Assembly (NCBI GenBank): GCA_964509205.1
Contig: CAZDVW010000005.1
Coordinates: 1-64,000, forward strand
Length of the DNA stretch: 64,000 nt
Origin: Duodenibacillus sp964509205
Lineage (GTDB): Bacteria; Pseudomonadota; Gammaproteobacteria; Burkholderiales; Burkholderiaceae_F
Reading direction: 5' to 3'
In this document: positions 34,695 to 42,567 of the stretch, one piece after another
How the letters are laid out: each line of letters begins with the position of its first letter
How positions within the stretch are numbered: the stretch's first letter is position 1
Position numbers and translations under genes: made by a program
Notes under the pieces: model-generated
Seen by the model: the letters and a program-made list of their open reading frames with translations, nothing else
Database searches by the model: none
What the model was told of the DNA's origin: nothing

Positions 34695-35189
34695 CGGCTT
34701 TATTGTACAGAGACAGACGGCCTCGAGGGACGCTCCGAAATTGTCTTACGCTGATCTGAAAAGCCCTATCTCCCTTTTTTCGGTTGTTTTCGAAGGAAAT
34801 CCGCAAGGGATTTTGTTTTCCGCATTAACCCAAAAACAAGAGAGAATTTTTGCCTTTTTCCTTCATTCCTTACCGTTTCGATGTTTGATGAGAATGCCTC
34901 TGATTTCGTTTCAGGAATAGACCTTTCTTCACACGATCTGTCTTTGTCTGATTCAGGATAAGATCTGAATTTCAATGTATTTTCAGATACTGAGAAGCAC
35001 TTACTCCAAAAAAGCTCGCCGCGTTTTTTGATAAACATTTCCATCCCTAAACTCTTGACGCTTTGCAACACGAAACACTTGCCGCCATTTCAAAAATCTT
35101 CCCATTGAATCGGCTAAAATCGCCGTTAAATCAAAAACAACAAGAAAAAACGCGCTGTGAGCGCGTCGTTTGGGGAAGGCGCATCCACG
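34695..35189. other. Intergenic region, nothing supported
   Basis: About 490 bases. Several short open frames exist on both strands but none has a ribosome site or family similarity. A possible -10, TAAAAT near 35117, lacks a matching -35 for the following MFS gene. Confidence 0.4.
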
Positions 35190-36443
35190 ATGTTTCTCAA
35201 AGATAATTGGAAAATTACGCTCACGATTCTCACGCTGAGCTCCGTGCTGATGTCTTCGGGCTACACGATGCTCATCCCGTTCCTGCCCATGTATCTGATT
35301 GATGACCTGGGAGTGAGCGTTGCTGACGTCAATTGGTGGAGCGGCCTGATCTTTTCGATTACCTTCCTCATTTCCGGCCTGATGGCTCCCGTTTGGGGTG
35401 CTCTTGCTGACCGAAAATCCCGAAAACTGATGGCCATCCGCGCCGCCTTGTGCTTGGCAATTTCCTATTTTGCCGGCGCTTTTGTGCAAACGCCAATGCA
35501 GCTTTTTGCCATGCGGGCTTTGCAGGGGTTTTCATCCGGACTTTGGCCGGCAACGCTTGCCATCATGAGCGGCAAAGCCCCCAGCGCACGACTCGGATTC
35601 TGTATGGGCGTGATGCAGGGCGGATTGACGGCCGGACACGTGATCGGCCCCTTTTTCGGGGGCGTTTTGGCCGAAGCCTTCGGCATGCGCACATCCTTTC
35701 TGGTGGCCGCCGGGGGACTGACAATCATCGCCATGCTGATTTTCTTCTTTGTCGACGAGCCGCCGAAGGTACCCGTTGCCAAGAAGGTTGAAGCGGCAGA
35801 AAAGAAATTCCGCATTCACGAAACGCTCAAGAACCCCATTATCCAGCGCATGCTCTTTGCCGCAGCGATGGTGCAGTTAACCGTCATGATGACGCAACCC
35901 GTGTTGCCGCTTTACATCGGAGAACTCCAGCAGTCGATGGAACACATCGTCTTTATCTCCGGACTGGTCTTTTCCGTTGTCGGTATTTCCGGAATTTTTG
36001 CTTCTCCCCTCTGGGGCATTCTCGGGCAAAGCTGGGGATATCGACCCGTTTTGTACTTGTCGCTTCTGCTCGGGGCCACATTCGGCTGGATTCAGGCCGT
36101 CCCCTTTGATTTGACGCAATTTACGATTTGGCGCTTTATCGGCGGCATCGCCTTTGCCGGAATTTTCCCTGCCATCAATGCCGTTCTTACGCAAAGCACA
36201 AGTCCGGCCGATCGAGGCCGCGTCTTCGGCTACAGCTATTGCGCCCAGCAGATGGGATCGGTTTTCGGTCCGATTCTCGGCGGTCTGATGGCTACCTACA
36301 TGAGCAATCAGATTGTGATCGGAGCCGCCGGCGCCCTGTTGTATCCGGTTGTTGCCATCCTCTTTTTCTGCCGCCCGAAGCAACGCGACCCGGCCACGGG
36401 AGAACCGGCCGAGAGTTCTTTGCCGACTGAAACGAAAAAATAA
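35190..36443 (+). CDS. MFS transporter, multidrug efflux (MdtG)-like
   Basis: A 12-helix major-facilitator protein of 417 residues. LLADRKSRKL-type motif appears in WGALADRKSRKLMAIRAALC after helix 2, and the alternating-helix pattern with a charged central loop (PKVPVAKKVEAAEKKF near residue 190) fits the DHA1 drug-proton antiporters. Substrate unknown. The ATG at 35190 lies 12 bases after GGGGAAGG; a GTG at 35157 would add 11 residues. Convergent with tRNA-Leu downstream. Confidence 0.85.
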   Translation: MFLKDNWKITLTILTLSSVLMSSGYTMLIPFLPMYLIDDLGVSVADVNWWSGLIFSITFLISGLMAPVWGALADRKSRKLMAIRAALCLAISYFAGAFVQTPMQLFAMRALQGFSSGLWPATLAIMSGKAPSARLGFCMGVMQGGLTAGHVIGPFFGGVLAEAFGMRTSFLVAAGGLTIIAMLIFFFVDEPPKVPVAKKVEAAEKKFRIHETLKNPIIQRMLFAAAMVQLTVMMTQPVLPLYIGELQQSMEHIVFISGLVFSVVGISGIFASPLWGILGQSWGYRPVLYLSLLLGATFGWIQAVPFDLTQFTIWRFIGGIAFAGIFPAINAVLTQSTSPADRGRVFGYSYCAQQMGSVFGPILGGLMATYMSNQIVIGAAGALLYPVVAILFFCRPKQRDPATGEPAESSLPTETKK

Positions 36444-36470
36444 CGGGAAAACAACGACGAAGAAGAGATC

Positions 36471-36555
36471 TGGTGCGGTCGGAGAGACTCGAACTCTCAT
36501 GACTCTCGCCACAGCCACCTCAAGGCTGCGCGTCTACCAATTTCGCCACGACCGC
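36471..36555 (-). tRNA. tRNA-Leu(GAG), copy 1
   Basis: 85 bases including encoded CCA. Acceptor GCGGTCG/CGACCGC, long variable arm and anticodon loop TTGAGGT (anticodon GAG, leucine CTC/CTT). The sequence is identical to that at 42052-42136. A good promoter lies 60 bases upstream. No terminator is visible after it. Confidence 0.95.
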
Positions 36556-36616
36556 ACTGACCGATTGAAAAATTCGAAGAACGACGCCGCTCTTCGAACA
36601 TTCGGCGAGGTTGGGG

Positions 36617-36644
36617 ATTCTAACGAAAAATTTCAATAGGTCAA
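36617..36644 (-). promoter_or_regulatory. Promoter of tRNA-Leu copy 1
   Basis: Minus-strand TTGACC (36644-36639), spacer 16, TAGAAT (36622-36617). The predicted start is near 36610, 55 bases before the mature tRNA. Confidence 0.75.
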
Positions 36645-36782
36645 GCGAAATAATTCGGGCGGTCTTCAAATTTTCCTACCTTGTTGATAAGATTAGGATT
36701 TTAAAGTAATTAGAAGAGTTCCCCCGCTGAGCATTAACCCACGGCGACGAGAACCGAAAAAATCTTAAAGAGAGTTCTTCGC

Positions 36783-39764
36783 ATGTCGGAAAATATGTAT
36801 TTTGATAAAAGCGACCGCGATCTTTTGTCCATGGTCAATTCAACCACGGAACAAAAACCGGATGAGAAGCTTGAACAAAAGCTCTTTAATACGGCCTTGC
36901 ACCCGCACGGAATCCTGAGTCTCGCTACCACGCACGAAAGCCGCATGGCGCACGCCGTGATCAATCTGTTAAACAGCATTGAGGGACTGGGAGATGCGGC
37001 GGCACGTTTGGCTGCCTTGCGCGCTTTGTATGACGAAGTCATCAACAGCGCCACGACCCCCTTCCGAATCAACACGGGGCGCGTTCTCGTGCAGATTATG
37101 AAGGACATCGTCCGCGCTAAGGGTAACGAACTCGAGCAACTTAAGCTCATTCACGACTTCCGAAAAGTTGCCGCCGGCAACCCGCGCATCGTTCGCGCCT
37201 TCTTGGCCGAGCGTCACCTTTTTGAAATGCCCGAGAGCTGGGATCAGCTCACGATGGATCAGCACGTTCACGATTCGAACACGAAGGGGCGCAAGAATCC
37301 GACCTACTTGATTATGGATGCCTGGGTCAAAGGCATTCGCAGTCTCACGGTGATTTACCACAACTCGGTGAATCCGGCCACGGTCGAAGAACTCACGACA
37401 GCGGCGGAAATCATGAAAATCCGCGTACGCGTCGGTTTGGAATTCCGCGCCGTGTTCCACAACAAATACGCTGACTTTATTTGGGTTCCCCGCGGATTTG
37501 CCAAGGCCGAAGACGTCGTCGAGTTCTTTAAGAGCGCTCCGGTGCGAAACGTCCTCAAAGGCGGCGAGCTGGCCAACACCTGGTATGCCGAGCAGACCTA
37601 TGCGCTTTTAGACAGCTTCAACGCCAATCACCTGAGCGAAGTGCAAGAGCGCTTCGGCTTGACGAACCTTGCTCCGATCGACAAGAAGGCCTTTGCCGAA
37701 TTCGTCGGCGCCGGCAGAGCCAGCCGTCTTCACCTCTCGGACTTCATTCATAAGAGCCTTTATGATGCCATGCGCGAACGCGCTGAGGTGATTCAAGAGT
37801 CCCTTTCCTCGCTTTCAGAAGAAAAGAAAAAGGACGCCCTGGCGCAGTTAAACGACTTAAACGGCTTTACCTCCAACAAGATTCTTTCCGAGTATCTGTG
37901 TGCGGAAAAGAACCCGTCGGTTCCGAACAAAGACGTTCCGGCCAACGACGGCCGTCCGGCTTTCCTTTCCATGCCCGTTCTCGAACATTTGAAGCTCCTC
38001 ACGGATCTTCGAAGCGGTTTTCGAACCACGCTGCAGTTATCGGGCTTGGATGCAGCCGACGTCTTGGAAATTCTTTGGGATGCGAAGGGGCTCTTTACGC
38101 ACCTTGAGCGCATCAATTTGAAAGAATACAACGACGGAGAAGTTTTTGATCTGGAACGCATCGGCCGCATTCAGTACGACATCAACGGCGCACGGATCAT
38201 GAGCTTGAAGGCAACGATCAGCGAATTGATTCTTGAAAATGCGCACGATGAGGCGCGACGCAACAAGTTGACGGAAATTCTGGATCATCTTTCCGAGCTT
38301 ATTGCGCTCTACGAGATCACGCCGCTCGGAAGCGCCTTCGGCACGGACTCGACGGGACACGTCGGAAACCGCGTCGGCATGGGGCTGGCCGTGATCGACA
38401 CGTTGCCCTCGTCGGCTCAAAAGAAACTCAAGGCTGACACAAAGATTCTTCCCGTCAACGTCAAACTCGAGGTTCTCGACACGTACAGCGACACGAATCC
38501 GGCAAGTCCCGTAACGCGGCTTGTGCGCAAACTGCGCAACAATCCGACCATCGGGATGGATAAAAAGCGCGACTACACAATTTGCGAGCGTGCCGTCGAA
38601 GTCACGGAAAAAGGCAACATTGCTACTTTAGGCGGCATGACGGGGGCGGCTGACAATGACTTACTGAAAAAAGCGCCCGTTGAGAAAGCCACAAAGATCC
38701 CGACCAAGTACCTGACAACTCCGGTACTCAACATCCTCAAGATTTTGATCGGTCTTGTACCGGCATTCTGCACCTTTATGATCACGCAGAACTGGTGGGT
38801 TTTGGCTTGCTTCGGCGCTTTCATTTGGCTTGGAATTACGGGTTTCCGCAACATCATCCAGATGATCATCGCCTCGGGTTCCTTCTTCGGAAGCCGCGTC
38901 AAGTGGTATGAAACGGTTCAGTGGACGCGACTGTGCGAATCTCTGATGTACACGGGCTGGTCCGTGGTTCTTCTCGAAGGCATTATGCGTAATGCCGTTC
39001 TCGTCGGGCTGTTCAACATCAAGGTTACAGAGCATCCGCTCTTGGTGTTTACCGTGATTGCACTGGCCAACGGAACCTACATCAGCTCGCACAACATCTT
39101 CCGCGGATTCCCGATGACAGCCGTTGTCGGCAATTTCTTCAGAAGCGTCTTGGCCATTCCGGTCGCACTCGTCTACAACGTGTTGCTCGGTCTGATCCTG
39201 CCGCTTTTAACGGACATGCCAGTGGCTGACGTTTTGATCTACTCCTCGGCCATCATCACGAAGCTCGCTTCGGACACGATCGCCCTCATGATTGAAGCAA
39301 CGGCGGATCGCCGCAACTTCTATCGTCTGCGCCGCATCGACTACAAGGCAAAATTGAATGCCATTTATGCCTGCTACGTGAAGCTCGAGACGCTCTTTCC
39401 GGAAAGAAACATGCTCGAGGTTCTTTCTGTTCCCGGCGAATTCCGTCGCCTGACGCAGGAAAAGGGAGCCGATCTTCGCGAAGAACTCTTTGCGCACCTC
39501 ATGGACTTGATGTACTTCTGGTACTTTAAGAACACAAGCCACCAAGTCTTTTGTTCCATCGTGCGCAAGATGAGTCCTTCCGAGCGCGATGTTTTAGGAG
39601 CGATTCATCTCGGATTCTTTAAGAGCAACCCCGAGGACGCCAAAACGGTCATCAAGAAGTTCTTAGGCGACCGTTCTGAGAAGTGCTTAGCTTTTTATGA
39701 AGCCAACTTCACGCCCTACTTCAAGGCAATGGGAAAGTTCTTTCCGGTTCTGACCAATAATTGA
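36783..39764 (+). CDS. 993-residue membrane protein of unknown function
   Basis: A very long protein without a signal peptide. About 640 soluble N-terminal residues (HPHGILSLATTHESRMAH at about residues 41-58, GRKNPTYLIMDAWVKGIRSL, GLEFRAVFHNKYADFIWVPR) are followed by around seven transmembrane helices in residues 645-830 (for example NILKILIGLVPAFCTFMIT, WWVLACFGAFIWLG, LVFTVIALANG), then a C-terminal cytoplasmic domain. Parts of the soluble region look like a barrel (repeated hydrophobic strands with histidines) but I do not recognise the family, and no catalytic motif is certain. Codon use matches the chromosome. A strong terminator follows. It is a single-gene unit and could be a large transporter or signalling protein. 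Confidence 0.85.
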   Translation: MSENMYFDKSDRDLLSMVNSTTEQKPDEKLEQKLFNTALHPHGILSLATTHESRMAHAVINLLNSIEGLGDAAARLAALRALYDEVINSATTPFRINTGRVLVQIMKDIVRAKGNELEQLKLIHDFRKVAAGNPRIVRAFLAERHLFEMPESWDQLTMDQHVHDSNTKGRKNPTYLIMDAWVKGIRSLTVIYHNSVNPATVEELTTAAEIMKIRVRVGLEFRAVFHNKYADFIWVPRGFAKAEDVVEFFKSAPVRNVLKGGELANTWYAEQTYALLDSFNANHLSEVQERFGLTNLAPIDKKAFAEFVGAGRASRLHLSDFIHKSLYDAMRERAEVIQESLSSLSEEKKKDALAQLNDLNGFTSNKILSEYLCAEKNPSVPNKDVPANDGRPAFLSMPVLEHLKLLTDLRSGFRTTLQLSGLDAADVLEILWDAKGLFTHLERINLKEYNDGEVFDLERIGRIQYDINGARIMSLKATISELILENAHDEARRNKLTEILDHLSELIALYEITPLGSAFGTDSTGHVGNRVGMGLAVIDTLPSSAQKKLKADTKILPVNVKLEVLDTYSDTNPASPVTRLVRKLRNNPTIGMDKKRDYTICERAVEVTEKGNIATLGGMTGAADNDLLKKAPVEKATKIPTKYLTTPVLNILKILIGLVPAFCTFMITQNWWVLACFGAFIWLGITGFRNIIQMIIASGSFFGSRVKWYETVQWTRLCESLMYTGWSVVLLEGIMRNAVLVGLFNIKVTEHPLLVFTVIALANGTYISSHNIFRGFPMTAVVGNFFRSVLAIPVALVYNVLLGLILPLLTDMPVADVLIYSSAIITKLASDTIALMIEATADRRNFYRLRRIDYKAKLNAIYACYVKLETLFPERNMLEVLSVPGEFRRLTQEKGADLREELFAHLMDLMYFWYFKNTSHQVFCSIVRKMSPSERDVLGAIHLGFFKSNPEDAKTVIKKFLGDRSEKCLAFYEANFTPYFKAMGKFFPVLTNN

Positions 39765-39790
39765 TTCGGAAACACTGCCTTGACTGATGA

Positions 39791-39818
39791 AAAACGGGAG
39801 CCTTGCGGCTCCCGTTTT
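39791..39818. terminator. Bidirectional intrinsic terminator
   Basis: AAAACGGGAGCC (39791-39802), loop TTGC, GGCTCCCGTTTT (39807-39818), with T-runs for both strands. It ends the 993-residue gene and, on the minus strand, mtnN. Confidence 0.93.
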
Positions 39819-39850
39819 TATTCCTGAATCAATCGTTTTCAGATCGCTCG

Positions 39851-40531
39851 TTAGCGAGCAAACGCTTCAAGCCACGAGAGAACAATTTCCGAAGATGTCT
39901 TCGCCGACTGTTTAACAAAGGCCTGATAATCGCCGTTGGCTCCGTCGGAAATCACGCGAATCACCGCAAAAGGACACTTGTTAATCAAAGCCGTCTGCGC
40001 AATGGCTCCGGATTCCATCTCTGCGGCAACGGCACCAAACGTCTCTGCAATCCACCGAGCTCGCTCTTTGGAAGCAACAAATTGATCACCCGTTGCAATG
40101 ATGCCCTGCCTGTTGGGAATTCGCAGCTTTTCACAAACCGAACGCAATTCTTTGACGGCTGCGGCATCGGCAGGAAATTGGATGCAATTGATCCCGGAAA
40201 CCATTCCGACGGGATCCCCCACCGGAGACGTATCCATATCGTGCTGCACACACGCGGTTCCAATCACAACGTCCCCGATACGAAGCGTCTCCGAAAGAGA
40301 CCCGGCCACACCCGAATTGACAAGAAAATCGACGCCGTAACGCAGAATCATCGTCTGGGCACACACGGCCGCAAACACTTTGCCGACGCCGGACTGCGCC
40401 AACACGACGGGATGCCCGCAAAGCTTGCCGCGAGAAAAGACAATGCCGCTTACGGTTTCTTGCTCTGCTTGCTGCAATTGGCTTTTAAGGAGAGAAATCT
40501 CCGAGGCCATCGCTCCGATGATTCCAATCAT
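39851..40531 (-). CDS. mtnN: 5'-methylthioadenosine/S-adenosylhomocysteine nucleosidase
   Basis: MtnN (Pfs) removes adenine from S-adenosylhomocysteine and methylthioadenosine. The protein is 226 residues starting MIGIIGAMASEISLL, with the family motifs SGVGKV and NSGVAGSLSETLRIGDVV. The ATG at 40531 has AAGGAG 8 bases upstream; a longer frame reaching 40645 overlaps luxS and is rejected. Third in an apt-luxS-mtnN operon: its product S-ribosylhomocysteine feeds LuxS and its adenine feeds Apt. A bidirectional terminator follows. Confidence 0.96.
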   Translation of the reverse strand: MIGIIGAMASEISLLKSQLQQAEQETVSGIVFSRGKLCGHPVVLAQSGVGKVFAAVCAQTMILRYGVDFLVNSGVAGSLSETLRIGDVVIGTACVQHDMDTSPVGDPVGMVSGINCIQFPADAAAVKELRSVCEKLRIPNRQGIIATGDQFVASKERARWIAETFGAVAAEMESGAIAQTALINKCPFAVIRVISDGANGDYQAFVKQSAKTSSEIVLSWLEAFAR

Positions 40532-40536
40532 GCCAG

Positions 40537-40995
40537 TCACTCCTTGTAAGAAAAATCCGGAGTTCCCAGGTTTTCCAAGACTTGCAGATAACGCCGACAT
40601 TCCGCTTTTGCCGACTCCAGCGAAAGCGACTTCCAGTTTCCGCATTCCTTGGAAGATGCTCCGAAAACGCTTCCTGTGTGAGCCAACGTCTTATTCAAAC
40701 AATCCTTCAAGACAGAGAGTACTCTCGTATTATCGGCGTTTCTGATGAGCAGATAAAACCCGGTCTGGCAGCCAATCGGTCCAAAGTAGATCACGTCCGA
40801 AGCGATTTCGGAATTACGAAGAAACGTTGCGAGCATGTGTTCGACCGAATGCATCGTCACAACGTCCATGTAGTCACCCGCATTGGGCTTGCGGGTACGC
40901 AAGTCGTACGTCGTGATATCGCCGTCGATCCGAGACACATAAATCCCGGGCTCAAGCACGTCGTGATTGACCTGAAAGCTTTGAATTTTTTGCAT
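40537..40995 (-). CDS. luxS: S-ribosylhomocysteine lyase LuxS
   Basis: LuxS cleaves S-ribosylhomocysteine to homocysteine and DPD, the precursor of autoinducer 2. The iron-binding HxxEH is in HSVEHMLATFLRN and the catalytic cysteine in GPIGCQTGFYL. Length 152 residues from the ATG at 40995, preceded by GAGG at 9 bases; a TTG start at 41010 would give 157. luxS is less common than ahcY in betaproteobacteria, so its placement between apt and mtnN is notable. Overlaps no gene but is 11 bases from apt. Confidence 0.97.
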   Translation of the reverse strand: MQKIQSFQVNHDVLEPGIYVSRIDGDITTYDLRTRKPNAGDYMDVVTMHSVEHMLATFLRNSEIASDVIYFGPIGCQTGFYLLIRNADNTRVLSVLKDCLNKTLAHTGSVFGASSKECGNWKSLSLESAKAECRRYLQVLENLGTPDFSYKE

Positions 40996-41006
40996 CGGCA
41001 CGCACC

Positions 41007-41558
41007 TCAAAGAGGCTTTCCGTCCGCATTGAAAAGCGGCAAAGGAGCCAGGAACTGAATGTCGTTTCGTTCCGTGGCTTTTCCTTCCGCGAGAACCGCC
41101 AACCGTCCGCAGACAATACCGCCGGCTTTTGCCACAAGCTGCTCCATCGCACGCAGGGATTCTCCGGTTGAAATCACATCATCAACAATCAGAATACGCT
41201 TGCCCTTAAAAAGCGAGACATCCTCTTCAGGAAGATATAACTTCTGCTCACCTGCCGTTGTAATCGAATGCACGGTCGCCTCAAGCGCTTTGCCCATGTA
41301 AAGCTTCATGTGCTTGCGAGCCACAAAGTAGCGGGAAGCTCCGCACTGACGCGCCATCTCATGAATGAGGGGGATGCTCTTGGCCTCGGCCGTGAGCATG
41401 TAATCAAATTCAGGCGCACGCTTCAACAGTTCCTTTGCACAACAAACCGTCAATTCCGCATCCCCTAAGAGGATAAAGGCGGCAATAGAAATCTTCTCAG
41501 AAACGGGAAAGAGCCGGAGATTGCGCTTTAAACCGGCCACTTCAATTGGATAGAACAT
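41007..41558 (-). CDS. apt: Adenine phosphoribosyltransferase-like protein
   Basis: A 183-residue phosphoribosyltransferase with the PRPP-binding motif KRILIVDDVISTGES near residues 120-135. Context points to adenine as substrate: luxS and mtnN follow, and MtnN makes adenine that Apt converts to AMP. The length fits Apt, but a xanthine/other PRT is not excluded by motif alone. The ATG is not well served (GGA 7-8 bases upstream). A hairpin with T-run lies 40 bases before the start and might attenuate this operon. Confidence 0.82.
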   Translation of the reverse strand: MFYPIEVAGLKRNLRLFPVSEKISIAAFILLGDAELTVCCAKELLKRAPEFDYMLTAEAKSIPLIHEMARQCGASRYFVARKHMKLYMGKALEATVHSITTAGEQKLYLPEEDVSLFKGKRILIVDDVISTGESLRAMEQLVAKAGGIVCGRLAVLAEGKATERNDIQFLAPLPLFNADGKPL

Positions 41559-41598
41559 GACAAAATCCGAAAAACGTGAGAGGTTCAGACAAAAGAAA

Positions 41599-41615
41599 AA
41601 AGGCGTAATGCCTTT
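41599..41615 (-). terminator. Terminator-like hairpin in the apt leader
   Basis: On the minus strand AAAGGC, loop ATTAC, GCCTTT followed by TTTCTTTT. It stands 40 bases before the apt start, downstream of a possible -10 TACAAT (41634-41629), so it may be an attenuator or the end of an upstream transcript. Confidence 0.5.
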
Positions 41616-41895
41616 CAGACCGTGCGCAATTGTAACCTCCGTCTGGGTTTTTAAAGAGAAACGAGTGTCTTTTTGTTGTATTACCTTTTCTCTTACTTGA
41701 GATTTCCACCAACACTCTGTCCATACCCAAAACTTCTATTTTTCAGTTTTTGCATATCACGGTCTCGGCATGTTTGACGAGATCGATTATTTTCTTTCTA
41801 GAAGCAGTACCGATACGGCATCCGGATGCTGTGCGCTTCTTTCTCAGAGGCTCAGGCCGTAAACCGATACTTCAGTCCGATGGCGTGCTTCTCCT

Positions 41896-41923
41896 TTGTG
41901 TCTAAGAAATCCATACCACTTCA
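41896..41923. repeat. Second copy of the 28-bp IS-end-like segment
   Basis: TTGTGTCTAAGAAATCCATA and the following CCACTTCA match 28-55 with one change (T for C). The inverted half seen at the first copy is missing here. Confidence 0.55.
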
Positions 41924-41932
41924 GAGTACACC

Positions 41933-41962
41933 AAAAAAAATCTCCCGAAACGGGAGATTTTT
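41933..41962 (-). terminator. Terminator after the tpiA-secG-tRNA-Leu-tRNA-Gln unit
   Basis: TCTCCCG (41941-41947), loop AAA, CGGGAGA (41951-41957), with eight A on one side and five T on the other. On the minus strand the hairpin is followed by a run of eight T, right after the tRNA-Gln. Confidence 0.93.
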
Positions 41963-41968
41963 AGAATT

Positions 41969-42046
41969 TGGCAGGGGTAGTAGGATTCGAACCTACGAGT
42001 GGCGGATTCAGAATCCGCTGCCTTAACCGGACTTGGCTATACCCCA
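41969..42046 (-). tRNA. tRNA-Gln(CTG)
   Basis: 78 bases including CCA. Acceptor TGGGGTA/TACCCCT (the first pair is U-U), anticodon stem GCGGA/TCCGC, loop TTCTGAA with anticodon CTG reading CAG. T-loop GTTCGAATC is normal. It follows tRNA-Leu by 5 bases. Confidence 0.9.
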
Positions 42047-42051
42047 GTCGT

Positions 42052-42136
42052 TGGTGCGGTCGGAGAGACTCGAACTCTCATGACTCTCGCCACAGCCACC
42101 TCAAGGCTGCGCGTCTACCAATTTCGCCACGACCGC
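42052..42136 (-). tRNA. tRNA-Leu(GAG), copy 2
   Basis: Identical to the tRNA at 36471-36555 in all 85 bases. It lies downstream of secG, the position of tRNA-Leu in Burkholderiales. Confidence 0.95.
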
Positions 42137-42190
42137 ATCTCAGATTTTCAATCCTCGCGACGGAGCATGCCCGCCGCGAAGGACGGCATT

Positions 42191-42547
42191 TTAGCGCGGA
42201 ATCTGGTTAGATTGCAAATTGTTTTCGGTCGTTGTTTCCGTACCGGTTGCCTGCTCCATCGTCACCGTTCCGAGAACGCCGGCTGCATTTTGACGCGCGC
42301 TCTTCTGATAGGCTCCTGAGCCAACCGTAATGGCCAAAGTAGCACAAAAGAAAAGCGTCGCTGCAGCAGCCGTCGAACGCGACAGGAAGTTCGCCGATCC
42401 GGAGGCACCGAACACGGAGCCGGACGCTCCCGACCCAAATGCGGCACCCAAATCAGCACCCTTTCCGTGCTGCAACAAAACAAGAACGATAACGGCAACG
42501 GCAGAAAGGATCTGCACGACAACCGCAATGCTCAAAATCATTTGCAT
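42191..42547 (-). CDS. secG: Preprotein translocase subunit SecG
   Basis: SecG is the small third subunit of SecYEG, aiding protein translocation. The 118-residue protein has two transmembrane helices (ILSIAVVVQILSAVAVIVLV and SRSTAAAATLFFCATLAI), and the cytosolic connection HGKGADLGAAFGSGASGSVF. The N-terminus MQMILSIAV is preceded by AGGAAA. Downstream of tpiA as in many proteobacteria. Confidence 0.95.
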   Translation of the reverse strand: MQMILSIAVVVQILSAVAVIVLVLLQHGKGADLGAAFGSGASGSVFGASGSANFLSRSTAAAATLFFCATLAITVGSGAYQKSARQNAAGVLGTVTMEQATGTETTTENNLQSNQIPR

Positions 42548-42567
42548 GTTTTATTTCCTATGTCGAC

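Larger units (their letters stand above)
41559..41932. other. Leader/remnant region upstream of apt
   Basis: About 370 bases with no intact gene. It holds a 28-bp segment also found at 28-55, and on the minus strand behind it a short frame MDFLDTKEKHAIGLKYRFTA that stops at once. This could be the decayed end of an insertion sequence, but the case is weak. Confidence 0.35.

Noticed and set aside
34766..35071. 101-codon minus-strand frame in the gap before the MFS gene
   Set aside because: No ribosome site, no recognised fold, non-typical start codon; treated as chance.
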